Source: Tillus elongatus (Eukaryota; Arthropoda; Insecta; Coleoptera; Cleridae). Taken from it: DNA of 64,000 nt. Below the pieces are notes generated by a model, which saw only the letters and a list, made by a program, of their open reading frames with translations, was not told the DNA's origin and ran no database searches. The position numbers and the translations under genes were made by a program. How positions within the stretch are numbered: the first letter of the stretch is position 1; the number at the start of each line of letters is the position of its first letter. The stretch is from contig OZ023262.1 of the NCBI GenBank assembly GCA_964006375.1, positions 54,008,366 through 54,072,365 on the forward strand, written 5' to 3'. Below are positions 1 through 10,611 of the stretch, piece after piece.

Positions 1-1288
1 GATATTTTTCCTTATTTGTCGCTTGGATGATCCGTTTTAGTCCACTCAATCGAAACAGTTTCTGCAAACAAAACAACAAAAATGATTTTCTAAAACAAAT
101 TTGTCATTGCTTGTGAAGCTCATTGCGTTATTTTTTAAATTTAGTACCCACGCTGCTTTTATATAGGTTATAGTATGTATCAAAACTGAAAATTCTAGTT
201 TAATTAGAAATTGAATTATCACCATTTGGAATATTTTAACGAAAATTCGCTACCATAACGCAATTGCTGCACTCAAACCCTTTTCAACATTTATTTACTA
301 TTGATGTATCCATACTTTTTGAAAATGAAATAAATAAATATAAACAAAAATTCATCAATACAAAATTTTGAAATTAAAATTTTAATAATTTACACATCTG
401 TTTATTGGTATAATTTAAACTACTGGATGATATTATGTAGTTTCATTTACCTCAAGTTTTCTATATACGACATGAAGAGTAAATAGGTAATAATGAAAAT
501 TCACTAAACACTAAAAGTAAACAATAAGTACCCTATTCCAAAATTTTAAGGAATTATTTGTTTATGACGTATGTAAACATATAAGAAGAAGAAGATAACC
601 TCGATTTCGACTTCCCTCTACTGTCAGTTTGCAAAATAACAAATGACAATGACAAATAGCTAACTGGCGTTGTCAGATTTAACTAGGAGAGGACGATGGG
701 TTTTAAATACCTTGAAGAATGGGAGGCTTAATATTTATACATAATAAATAGTTGTTCCAGATTGCTTTTAAACAAATTGAATAACTTTCATAAAAAAATT
801 ATTTATCACTATATATCTTCAAATTCAGCTGACAGTTTTGGCAAATAACAACCCCGCTGATTGTTTATTGTGACATATTTTTCTAACCTGTTTATTTGAA
901 GTTTAATTTTGAGCATTTGTTTGCAATAGCAGCGTAACCCTGATATATCTGTCTGACTTGGTCAAACGTTAGAGGCACCCATTCAGAGATAATTTCAGGT
1001 TATATCATAAATTATTTATTTTTTATTTGGTTATAACTCATAATACTGAACCGATTAAGTTCAAATTTGGTATGGAGGACCACTGATACGATATCTACGT
1101 TTTAGTTTCATACTTCTGGTAATTTAAAAGACATTGCATTTTCAAGCAGTTTTTCACAGGTTTTTCTGAAAGTATGTGAGTCTCAAAACTGTCTAATGAA
1201 CTCATCCAAGATATTCACAAAATGAAGGGAACTGCCAAATTTGGTTTCGATTGGTGAAGTACTTTTTGGGTTATCGGTTGGGTACATA

Positions 1289-1366
<78 letters not shown>

Positions 1367-1535
1367 CTTTTCAACTGACTTTGGATTTGGGTTCTAGGGG
1401 CCCTAATTCGCACTTATTTGAAGAAATTGTCCAAAAATCTTACCATAGTTACCTCTCTATTACTAAAAATAACTTTTTTATCACCCTGTATCTTAGACAA
1501 AAAGCGAAAACGGACCTAGTAGTAGTAGTAGTGGT
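1..1535 (-). repeat. TA-core composite repeat, type 1, reverse orientation
   Basis: This copy matches 18188-19660 in the opposite orientation. Its distal terminal motif ctaccataacgca lies near 250. The TA tract is at 1291-1363 and the conserved tract flank gggttctaggggccc follows it. The block 600-1290 contains no credible ORF. It shares with the other type 1 copies the stretch just before the tract (gtgaagtactttttgggtta). The left end may lie outside the window. Confidence 0.7.
1291..1363. repeat. (TA)n microsatellite
   Basis: Pure TA tract of 73 bases at the core position of the composite repeat. Confidence 0.95.
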
Positions 1536-1991
1536 GGTGGTGGGGGGGAGGTCAACGCCAAGCAAATAGGCCATAATGAGCCCTTTCTGCCAACCACAGC
1601 AACCCAGCAACCCAGCAACCATGCTCTACTCCTCCTCGGTTCCGTCGCCACACCGCCTCGACCTCGAGATGAAGGCCGTGACGGTCTTCAATTAGACCGT
1701 ACTTACCTAATTCCTCTGCAGAGTCCTCGATCCGAACAATTCTGCTCGAAGACTCCCAACAGCCTCGCATTCGCACAGGTAGTGGTAAGACGTTTCCTCA
1801 TCCTCGCCGCATTCCTGGCAAATGGGATCCCTTTCTACGCCTATCAATGTGACGTGTATTCTAAGGGCGCAGTGGCCTGTTAGCACCCCGAGGATGCGGC
1901 GAATCGTAGGTCGACTTCTTTCGTGTAGCCAGACAGCTTTATCTCTGTCCGGCCCCTCCACGAAGTCTCTTGCCTGGCTGCAGCCACCAAC
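1519..1991 (-). pseudogene. LINE fragment, RNase H/C-terminal region (part 1 of 2)
   Basis: The reverse strand reads a degraded C-terminal part of a non-LTR retrotransposon polyprotein of the R1/I/Loa kind that carries RNase H. Visible are RRILGVLTGHCALRIH and a CCHC-like cluster (ICQECGEDEETSYHYLCEC) from about 1915 down to 1750. A trinucleotide-like tail at 1519-1548 probably marks the 3' end. The reading continues across the hAT-type MITE into 3581-3650, so the two pieces were once one insertion. The same family recurs at 13946-14560 and 37756-38640. It is dead. Confidence 0.75.
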
Positions 1992-2775
1992 TAGTGATGG
2001 GAAAAACAGTTATTTTCTGTTAACAGTTGAAGCCGTTAACGTTATTTAATGTTAACCGTTGATAATAACGGCTTTAGTTATTTTAAACTGGATAGTCGAT
2101 CGATAGTATCCTACATTCCCAAAGCTGTGAGCGAGAGCGAGCACACTAGTATAAATGCATTGTATTTTTACCCCGTTATTTCAAATAGTGTATAAATTTC
2201 AAATTTTGTCGATATGAAAAGGAAACAAAGGGTTAAGAAATTATAATAAGCGTGTCGTAAATCTTTTGCCACTCAGAAGTGAAACTTTTAGAAATCAGAA
2301 AGGAGTCTTCTATAAGAATTTACTTAGATGTTTTAGGAATTATAAACTAGTCATTTCTCACAAATTTATTTTATCAGGGTCTTTACGTAAATGTCAATGC
2401 CACAGCAAGAATCAATAAATATCATTATTTATCACGCCTTGGGACGTTAGACGTTAGAACTTTTATTGCTACACAGGGAGTGATTCTAAGAACTCCATAA
2501 CATAACGCAGCTAATAAAATTTCGGTAAAGAAACAGTATAAAAAATTGAGTTTGAGTTTAAAAAAAAATTGGAAGATATATAGTATTAATTGTTTATTTA
2601 CTTATTGTAATATTCGTTGTTTTAAAATTAGTTTCAAAAATTTCAAAGGGCTGTAACTTCGAGGAAAAGGGGTTTCAAGAAAAACTTAATAAAAAGACAT
2701 CCCTTATTTTTCGCCAAAGAATCACCCAGTAAAATTTTTCGCATCAATTTGGAAACACCCTGCCTATATATGTAT

Positions 2776-2861
<86 letters not shown>

Positions 2862-3572
2862 TTTAATTTTTTATATTGAAATGTATATGTAAAAAATGTT
2901 GTATCATTATATTTTTTTAATCAATTTGATAACCATTATCAGACAAACGAAAATGACGTGTTTTCTTAGGTAATGTATATAAATTTAAATAAATAAGTAC
3001 TTTAATTTCACGTGAAATAACCCTATTTTGCGTTGTCTATAGTGAAAGTAATAACACGTTTTTACAGAAATTCATCTTTTCACCCAACATTTTTTATTAT
3101 TAAATATCTGGCTTTACATACTAGTGGGAAACACAACTGTTTTGAAAAATAACAGCTTCTCAGTTTAACAGAATAACTCTGTGTAGTAGTGTCCGTATGC
3201 CGTATTCCCATCAACCACCGGTTAAAGTTAAAATTAAAATTAAACCGTTTTATTGTACCGAAAATCTTACGTTCTTAAAGCTGTTAGCGAGAGCGAGCAC
3301 ACAGTATAAATAACGTGTTTAGCATTCCCAATCTCAAGGCTATTCATCCCGTTAAATAGTTAAATAAACAGTTGCCGATGAAAACCGATGTTTATTCATC
3401 GAAGCCGAACTAGTTGCAGTAGAACTGAAACAGACACGACTCCGAAATCTAGTTTAGTGTAAAAAGCGTTATTTTTTAAGCTGCTATTTTTATAAATCCA
3501 TAACTGGTGGTTACCGTTACGGCTCGGTAACCGTTTAAAAATAGCTGACAGTTAAATAACGACCCATCACTA
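1992..3572. mobile_element. non-autonomous hAT-type element with 8-bp TSD
   Basis: The ends are tagtgatggg and its complement cccatcacta, a short terminal inverted repeat typical of hAT elements. A perfect 8-bp target duplication, ccaccaac, lies at 1984-1991 and 3573-3580. The 1581-bp interior has no transposase. It holds a TA tract (2765-2859) and two direct copies of an aagctg(t)gagcgagagc motif near 2123 and 3279. It splits a LINE fragment. Confidence 0.85.
2765..2859. repeat. (TA)n microsatellite
   Basis: TA tract with small interruptions near 2770 and 2787. It follows an acaccctg motif that resembles a mariner terminus, so an older insertion inside the hAT-type element is possible. Confidence 0.9.
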
Positions 3573-3580
3573 CCACCAAC

Positions 3581-3650
3581 CGACCCCCAGTGCCTCTTCA
3601 TTGCTTCCTCGGTCCACCTGTCTAAGGCGACAGAGACCGTCTTCCTACTT
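3581..3650 (-). pseudogene. LINE fragment, RNase H/C-terminal region (part 2 of 2)
   Basis: The reverse strand reads DRWTEEAMKRHWGSVG, which joins the peptide at 1991-1519 once the hAT-type insertion is removed. The remaining sequence up to exon 1 (3650-4060) shows no gene or recognised repeat. It is presumably the 5' flank or 5' UTR of the NRF6-like gene. I see no convincing TATA box. Confidence 0.6.
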
Positions 3651-4061
3651 ATACCTATGTTCATATGAACTTGAATCATCGATAGATTCACTTTCTTCAA
3701 TATTGACATCTTATTACTATGAAGCACTCTGTATATAAACATATATAATATGAACGTATATAATTTAAACTGGTAGTTCACGTTCATTTTATGATATTTT
3801 TTAAAAACTCAAAAGTCGCGATTCACTTAAATCTAAATTTGTAGGGGTAGTTAAAATTCATAAATCACATTTCTTTCTTCCACGACGTTTCTTAAGACCG
3901 TTTAGTTTAGTTTGAGGTAATTATTTTGTTCATGTATCTAGTGACAATTCCATTACTCGGTTGTTGTTATCGCTAAATTAACGCAGTCGGAACTAATGCA
4001 TTACTTATGTAATAATACTAAATATGAAACTAGTCGATAGGGTATAGCAAGTTAACTTAAA

Positions 4062-4335
4062 ATGATAAATAAAAGTATATTCCACAAAAAAAATATTTGT
4101 GTTACAACAATGGCGTACAGTGTGTGGTTAATTATGACATATTTCTCTCTGCTCCCCCTAAAAAATGTTTACGCCAATCTTATCAAAGACTCGCAAGAAG
4201 AGATGCAACTAATTGATTCTTTTGAACTTTTGACTAAATTGACCAGGATTAACGCCGATTCAATACAAGTAACTAACCCCGACTCAAAATGCTCAAAACA
4301 GTTTGAAGTGTTGCCAAATATGACGCTTCTCACAA
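4062..4335 (+). CDS. nrf-6: NRF6-like acyltransferase, exon 1 (signal peptide)
   Basis: First coding exon of a gene related to C. elegans nose-resistant-to-fluoxetine protein 6, a multipass acyltransferase-3 membrane protein with an extracytoplasmic N-terminal NRF domain. Two in-frame ATGs exist. The second, at 4110 (context caacaATGG), fits best: it begins a hydrophobic signal peptide (MAYSVWLIMTYFSLLPL) ending near VYA. The exon then reads an acidic linker and the first NRF cysteine (KCSKQFEVLPNMT). The donor is cacaa/gtaagtat after 4335, phase 1, and the codon is completed by exon 2. An additional small exon before exon 2 cannot be excluded, because family members usually have a few residues between these blocks. 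Confidence 0.75.
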
Positions 4336-4605
4336 GTAAGTATCCAAATATATTTAGTGAGAGTGTTTAAACCGATTTGGTGGACTGTACTGTACAGTGT
4401 AATGATAAAAATTTGGATCATAATTCATAAATGCGTTATTTAATTCTTTCAAGAAAAGCGCTCAGACACGTCAATTTTATTTTCTTTCAAAAAATTCACT
4501 AATGAGGAGATCCCGACTTTTGAATTTTGAAAAAATTTTGTTCAAATGAGCGCTAACTGGGTCCCCTAGCACACATATCCGGGGTCAGTTACAATTTTTT
4601 ATATG

Positions 4606-4606
<1 letters not shown>

Positions 4607-4688
<82 letters not shown>
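4607..4688. repeat. (TA)n microsatellite
   Basis: Tract of about 82 bases at the core position of a composite repeat. Confidence 0.95.
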
Positions 4689-4689
<1 letters not shown>

Positions 4690-4975
4690 GTTCAAAAAGA
4701 TTTCCGCGGTCTTTAATGTGAGACATACTTGGTTCTCGGATTGAACCGCGTCCAGAATTTATGAAAACTCAACGTTTCGGCTCCTGTTTTGGAGCCATTT
4801 TCAAGAGGTCTAAGGCCTCAATCTGCCTACTCCTTAGTGCGGCGGACAAAGGTGGGTTGGGTTGATGTAGCTCGATTACGGGGCCTCAATCTGCCTACTT
4901 CCCAAATCTCGCCGGAGATCGTCTGTGAGGTCTCAGTGTGTTCAACCCTAGGCCTCAGAGAGATCTACTAAAATT
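4689..4975. repeat. dispersed repeat with CGTTTCGGCTCC hairpin, copy 1
   Basis: Homologous to 12685-12965. Both carry a tggttctcgg(g/a)ttga block and cgtttcggctcc. A perfect hairpin follows (ggctcc tgtttt ggagcc), then attttcaagagg and repeated cctcaatctgcctact blocks. It is more GC-rich than its surroundings. Penelope-like terminal repeats often contain aaacgtc hairpin segments of this kind, so a Penelope terminus is possible but unproven. Confidence 0.6.
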
Positions 4976-5522
4976 TATCTCTGTGGGTTAAAAGACAAAA
5001 AAGTTATAGGCATTAAAAAAAAAGGGTTTTCCTCAAAACGTCAAAGTCGCGATTTAATACGTCAAAATTGGTAATATTTAGGCAAATAACCTGAAACTAA
5101 TATGAACTATGGAAAGAAAATGTCTCAAGAAGAATGTTTTACAAAGCCTGAAGTCTTAGTTTCAATCGTCGATCTCCTTCGTTTTACTAAAATATTACCA
5201 GAAAATTCATTTCGAATAGACCGTCTCTCTGATGCCTTGGCAGTAGTCTTGGCTATAGAGTTAATCGTTTAATGGTATATAATTTTCGTAAAAAATTAAT
5301 AAAGCTCAATATATCCGTTATTATACAAGATACGACAAAAATTGTATAAATAAATTATAGTGTGTCTTGAGCTACATGTTAAAAAACTATTTATACAATT
5401 ACAGGCTGGCCCATAAGTCGTTAGTGATTCAAATTTTCTTTTTTAAAAATCTAACACGCCTAATGTTATTGAATTTTTGTACTTTCCATCGAAATATAAT
5501 GAATGTTTGTAAGAAAAGAAAT

Positions 5523-5840
5523 TCGGGACTCAGCAAGTGCGTTATGGTAGCGAATTTTCATTAAATGCTTCAAATTTGAATAGCTCAATTTGCTATTAAC
5601 TTATAAGGTTGACTAAGAAACCAGTTTATTCGGGAATACTTTAAATTTACTTTCGGAAATTTTTGTACTTTTTTGAAACAATAAAGTTATTTTTATGAAA
5701 CATGGCACATTGTTTCTACTATATAGGTTATACTGGTAACCACATTTGATGCCTGCTTTCTTTAAAAAAAACATATTTGCTATTTAAAACATTTTAATGA
5801 AAATTCACTACCATAACGTGCTTGCTGCGTCCAGACTTTT
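5523..5840 (+). repeat. terminal inverted-repeat segment (about 315 bp), copy 1
   Basis: It starts gactcagcaagtgcgtta and ends with the complement taacgtgcttgctgcgtc, giving inverted arms of about 40 bases. The interior is conserved (acaataaagttat, actatataggttata, ggtaaccacatttgatgcc). Other copies lie at 13187-13463, 22088-22401, 40985-41182 (partial), 45873-46173, 46949-47265 and 50566-50883. Confidence 0.8.
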
Positions 5841-6119
5841 TTTTTTTAATTGCCAACATAGACGTAAAAATATTATTAATGATGTAACCTATTTCTAAAA
5901 GGTGACGTCATCATAAGTTTCTTTTTAATGACAACCATATTTTTCCACAGACCTTACTACTTAAAATGATGATGAACAAAAAAAAATGGTACCTGACATA
6001 ACAATTTTTTTTGAAAAAAAAACAGCATTATTTACTTTAAAAATGGAAACGTAAGGTTAATGGAAAAAATATTAAACCAAGGAAAACAAACAAAATTTAG
6101 CGCAAATGTTTAAATTGTT

Positions 6120-6431
6120 CTCCATTTACCATTCAGCATTGACCACTCAAAAATCTCAGAACTAATTTGCTCCGCTTCAGCGCAAATTCTTTGCCGTAGA
6201 TCCTCTAAATTATTTGGTCCGTCGAAACAAACTTTCGATCTCAAATAACACTACAGAAAAAGTCCAGGGAAGTGAAGTCTGAAAATGCGGTGGCCAATCA
6301 ATTTCTTTTCGAGGCCATATCCATCTTTTAGAAAATATTGCATCTAGATATTGACGGAAGTCTGCAACTGGGTGAGGAGGCGCCCCGTCCTGCTGAAACT
6401 CAACATCTTGATGGGGCACATCTGCTTCGTA
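6120..6431 (-). pseudogene. mariner transposase fragment, C-terminal part (split by LINE)
   Basis: The reverse strand reads VPHQDVEFQQDGAPPH followed by a degraded DAIFSKRWIWPRKEIDWPP, the second catalytic aspartate region of a DUF4817/DD41D-type transposase. The stretch after WPP is damaged. The N-terminal two thirds lie at 7604-8300 on the same strand; the gap is a LINE insertion. The 280 bases to the left (5841-6119) are AT-rich and show nothing recognisable. Confidence 0.75.
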
Positions 6432-7603
6432 ATTATATATTTTTTTATTTCAACAACACACCACGAGGGCTCACAGCCTAAATACTATCGTTCCGTGGGT
6501 GTCGACAAGGAGGAAAGAGGCAACTTGTCAATTCTGGACAACTTGTCAAGGCTTGGAGGTTCGGAGGAGAAGGAAAAACATGTGCCGGCAAGGAATTCCA
6601 CAACTTGGAAATCCTCGGGACAAAAGAGCGGGCATAACAAGATGTTCTATGTCTGGTGACCTGGGCAGTAAAAGGGTGCATTCGCTCTGTTTCCCTGGTA
6701 GATCGGTTGTGGGCAGCAGGTGGAGGAACTACGGAAGAAAGCTCATCTGAGCAGTGCCCGTGCAGATATCTATAAAACAGAGAAAGGTCACCAGCAGCAC
6801 GTCGGTGGGCAAGTGATGGCAGCCTTTGGGTGATGGTAGGGTAGTATATAAGGCATAGAAATTAGATGGTGAAAAGTATTTGCGAGCCCGGAAGAGGAAA
6901 CCTAATTTTTTAGCAGCCGCTTCTGCAATTAATGTGACATGTTGGTGCCAATTGAGATTTCGATCCACAGAAATGCCAACAAGTGAAAAGGACTCATTAG
7001 TTTGAATAACTTGGTTGTTCATTGTGATGGGTCTAGGGCTGGTGTATCTCCTATGAGATAGAAAACAAGACAGATTTGTTGGAGTTGAATTGTACAAGAT
7101 TTCTACTTTCCCAGTCTAATATTTTTTGGAGATCCACAGAGACAGAACCCTCCATGAGTCTGCGATCCTCATCTAATTGGACTAAAGAGATAGGCTTAGA
7201 ATATTGTATATTTGAGTGGAGGGTGCTGTCATCCGCGTAACTGTGAACTAGGTTGGATGTGCTAGATATGAGGTCATTGATGTGGAAAAGAAACAAAATA
7301 GGGGCTAAAGCTGAGCCTTGAGGGACTCCTGCATTAATTGGATGCAGTTGAGAGGAATGGCCTTCCACGACAACAGAAATGCTCTGGTTGGAAAGGAAAT
7401 TTGCTGTCCAGGTACAGAGTTTTGGTGGTAGGCCATAGGCCGGAAGTTTATTAAGCAGCGCTACGTGCGAGACCTGGTCGAATGCTTTGGATATGTCTAG
7501 AGCGACAATCTGGGATTCACGGTGTAGTTCCATAGACTTGCTTCAAGAATAGGTGACAATGGAAAGGAGGTCGGCAGTTGATCTGCGCTGACGCAGATTT
7601 GAA
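6432..7603 (-). mobile_element. 5'-truncated CR1/L2/Jockey-group LINE inserted in a mariner
   Basis: This is the same family as the near full-length element at 30846-33880. The reverse strand contains the RT palm (ALDISKAFDQVSH, GVPQGSALAPILFLFH, YADD) and then the C-terminal region. The copy begins in the sequence encoding RQRRSTADLLS and ends in the family 3' UTR with an A/T tail near 6432. About 120 bases are missing near 6838 compared with the long copy, and frames are broken. It is dead on arrival or decayed. Confidence 0.85.
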
Positions 7604-8300
7604 AAAATTACTGCCAGAGCTGGCAAATCAAATCGAAAGAAATTTAGATAACGTGTTGCTGTAAGATTTTATTGATAAAGGTAAGTCCCTACAAAACGCC
7701 GTCCGATTATTCCAGTCCATACATTCACTTTGCTATGACGTTAACTGTGGGAGTCTTGAGTTTAATGAAGATTTTCTTGTGACCAATATCTTGAGTTGTT
7801 ACGATTTACTGCTCCATTCAGGCAAACAGTGGCTTTGTCAGAGAAGAGATCATTATTCAGAAAATTAGGATCTCCATCGCAGCGTAACATTCTTTGCTCA
7901 CAAAACTATAAACGGCGGTCTGAATCATTATCGCTTAACTTGTGTATCAATTGCACTTTGTAAAGATGATACTTCTCTTCTTTCAATAATTTCATCACTA
8001 AAGACTGGCCCACGTCGTTATTTGGGGCTAGTTGCCTTGTAAAATGGTGAGCATTTTCTTCAGATTCAAGCAACATATCCAATCTGACTCCTTCACTTGC
8101 TCGAGGTTGACCTCGTAAAGCAAATCTTTTATGAATCCCGATTCTGTAAATTTGGAGACGAATTTACTTACTGTTGATCTTGCAATTGGCGGTCTATCAG
8201 GATCTTGTTAGTTTAATAATTCGCTTGCTTCCTGATGACCTCTAAGCCTGTCGCCATATACAATCATCATTAATATATTTATCTTTTGTTATTTTTGTTG
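7604..8300 (-). pseudogene. mariner transposase fragment, N-terminal and core part
   Basis: The reverse strand reads a DUF4817-like helix-turn-helix (MMIVYGDRLRGHQEASEL, then RSTVSKFVSKFTESGFIK). Broken core segments follow (LFSDKATVCLNGAVNRNN, KVNVWTGIIGRRFVGTYL). The D of the first catalytic DE motif survives as SDK. Several stops and shifts are present. It ends at FDLPALAVIFS, where the LINE begins. The flank 8300-8650 shows no clear inverted-repeat end. Confidence 0.7.
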
Positions 8301-8654
8301 AATGCGAATCAGAATTGATTATTTTTAGCACTTTACACTTTCATCATTAAGACTATTAATTAATTTAAACGGCAGGTAATAATTAAAATTAATTCATGAT
8401 TTTACATTATTGTCTTTATTCAGTGAATTCCAAATCCATGCTGCGATAAAAGTCCGATAGCTAAACACTGATAACAGCAAATAATAAATAAATTATCACA
8501 AGCGTTAACAAATGATTTTGACTTTACTTTTTGTTCCATCTGTCAAATAGTTATATGGCAACGCATCAAAACTCACAAAATCAAGTGTCAAGTCAATTAT
8601 TCAATCAATTATTTCAGAAAAGTGAAGGAAAACCTCATTATTCAAAAAAAACTC

Positions 8655-9120
8655 ATCATAGCAGCAAGTGCGTTATGGTAGTTAATTTTTATTAAATGAT
8701 TCAAATTTGAATAACTCAATTTTATATAAACTTAAAAAGTTAAATTTTGGTATATAGCAGAGTCTTTCCTAAGGCAAGATATCCACCAAACTTCATTAAA
8801 ATACCTTTGTAATTTTCGGAGAAAAATTTTTTTTCGGGAGAAAATTTAAAATTGAATAACTCAATTTTCAATAAACTTAGAAAGTTGATTTTTGGTACGT
8901 AGTAAGATGTCTCCTAAGGCAATATATCCGTTAAATTTCATTACAACAGCTTTGTAATTTTCGGAGAAACAATCTTTTTCGAAAAAAAACTCTAAATTAT
9001 CCCGGAAAACCCTCTTCGATTTTCCTGGCTAACAAACTTATCCAAGCCAGTAATAGAAGAAAGGCACTTGCCGAGTTTCACTGAAATTGGCTGATTATTT
9101 GTTGAGTTATCGGATTTACA

Positions 9121-9199
<79 letters not shown>

Positions 9200-9350
9200 A
9201 AATTGAAACTGACCCCGGATATGGGTTCTAGGGGACCTAATTCGCGCTTATTTGAAAAAATTTTTGGAAAGTCTTAACATAAACACCTCTCTGTTAGTGA
9301 ATTTAAAATAAATTTCACTAAAACGGTGAGAAATATTTCTAAGTTCTTAT
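8655..9350 (-). repeat. TA-core composite repeat, reverse copy
   Basis: The terminal motif cagcaagtgcgttatggtag is at 8663. A locally duplicated block follows (aataactcaattt ... ttcggagaaa at about 8700-8840 and 8855-8970). Next come the gttatcgg pre-tract block, the TA tract and the ggttctaggggacct flank. The palindromic 5' end (gttagtgaattt ... aaatttcactaa) is near 9295-9325. Confidence 0.7.
9123..9192. repeat. (TA)n microsatellite
   Basis: TA tract of about 70 bases in the core of a composite repeat. Confidence 0.95.
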
Positions 9351-9496
9351 TAAATGTACCTTTCTATTTTTTTAAGGAAATGATGCAATTTTTGCAAGGC
9401 CTTGTTGGACATACATAAAAGTACTTGAATAGTTTTTATTTTACTTCATTTATTTTATTGAAACGCCGATTGTTTCTGCCAACGGTAACTTAAAAA

Positions 9497-10390
9497 TAGT
9501 GTTGCAAATGGAATCGTAACTTCCATATGTTGTGCTAATTTATTCTCTTCAGAAAGACAATCTCTTGGAATAAATTTAGGGTCCATGACTTGACTGCAAA
9601 GAAAATTTTGGTAATCTTGTACCCATAAACCTCTGAAACGTTATATTACTTGAGTTTCAGTGAAAAAAATTAAATTTTCACCAAATCACCCCTCAGTTAT
9701 CCCCTACCCCCTGAAGGAATGTTAGCCAAAAACAATTATAAGCGTTCTTTTGTCGGGTGCTAACTGGATACGAAATTTGAAGATGATATCTCAATACGTT
9801 TGAAAGTTTTTTGTGCCTACTAACAGACAAACATACAGACTGACAGACAGACAGACCGACCGACAGATAAAAAAACATTCGTTCCAGAATACAGTTTTCT
9901 ATATGTTTTGAGGCTTTTTGCGCCGTTTTAGCTAAAAAAATCCGAAAAATTTCTTGCACCAATATTCCACCCCGACACTAAAGCCCAAATTTAATTTCAG
10001 CACAGATTAGCAGATGTTTGATTGGCAGTCTTCTAATAAACAAACCCTAAAGCGTTATATTAATCGGGTTTTAACGAAAAATATTAATTGTTACGAAATC
10101 ACCTCCTAATCATCTCCTACCCACTGGATCGATTTTACCCAAAAACTATCAGAATCGTTCGCTTTTCGGGTGGTAACTGTATATCGAATTTGAGGGCGAT
10201 ATCTTAATTGGTTCTAAAGTTATCCTGGCTAAAACAAACATACATACAGACTGATAGCGACAAAAATCGTTCCCAAATCATGTTTTCTATATGTTTTGGA
10301 AACTTTTGCGACGTTTAAGCGAAAAAAAAAAATGTTGAAATTTTTGCCGCCGATGTGATACTTCTACTGTTATGACTATGTGGAAGTAAT
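9497..10390 (+). repeat. ACTTCCAC-ended repeat, two tandem diverged copies
   Basis: Two head-to-tail copies, about 9505-9975 and 9976-10390, of the family seen whole at 41336-41833. Shared blocks are gttatattac, caaatcaccc, tcccctaccc, gcgattttaccc, a cagacagaca microsatellite, atgttttctatatgtttt and the terminal gatgtggaagt. The second copy lacks the 5' end. There is no coding potential. Confidence 0.7.
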
Positions 10391-10611
10391 AATGAATACC
10401 ATTACAAGGTACGCTGAGTAAGCTTTCCAGAAATGTATCAAATGACCCATGTTGCTATTCAAAAAATTAAACGGTTGTCACCCTGCAAAAAGTGGGTTTT
10501 TCAAAAAATGTCGATAATACAACCAAATAGTCACAAATGATCCGTTATGCAACCCTACAAATTTTAAGTCCCATGCCTTTCTCGGTTTGTACTTATGCGC
10601 AACTCTGTATA

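Larger units (their letters stand above)
4479..5840 (+). repeat. TA-core composite repeat, copy with nested insert
   Basis: The 5' part (attcactaatgaggaga, then atatccggggtcagtt) leads into the TA tract at 4607-4688. The downstream part resumes near 4976 and runs to the terminal segment ending gctgcgtccagac at 5840. The portion that normally follows the tract is replaced by an unrelated repeat at 4689-4975. It is otherwise homologous to 20939-22401. Confidence 0.75.
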
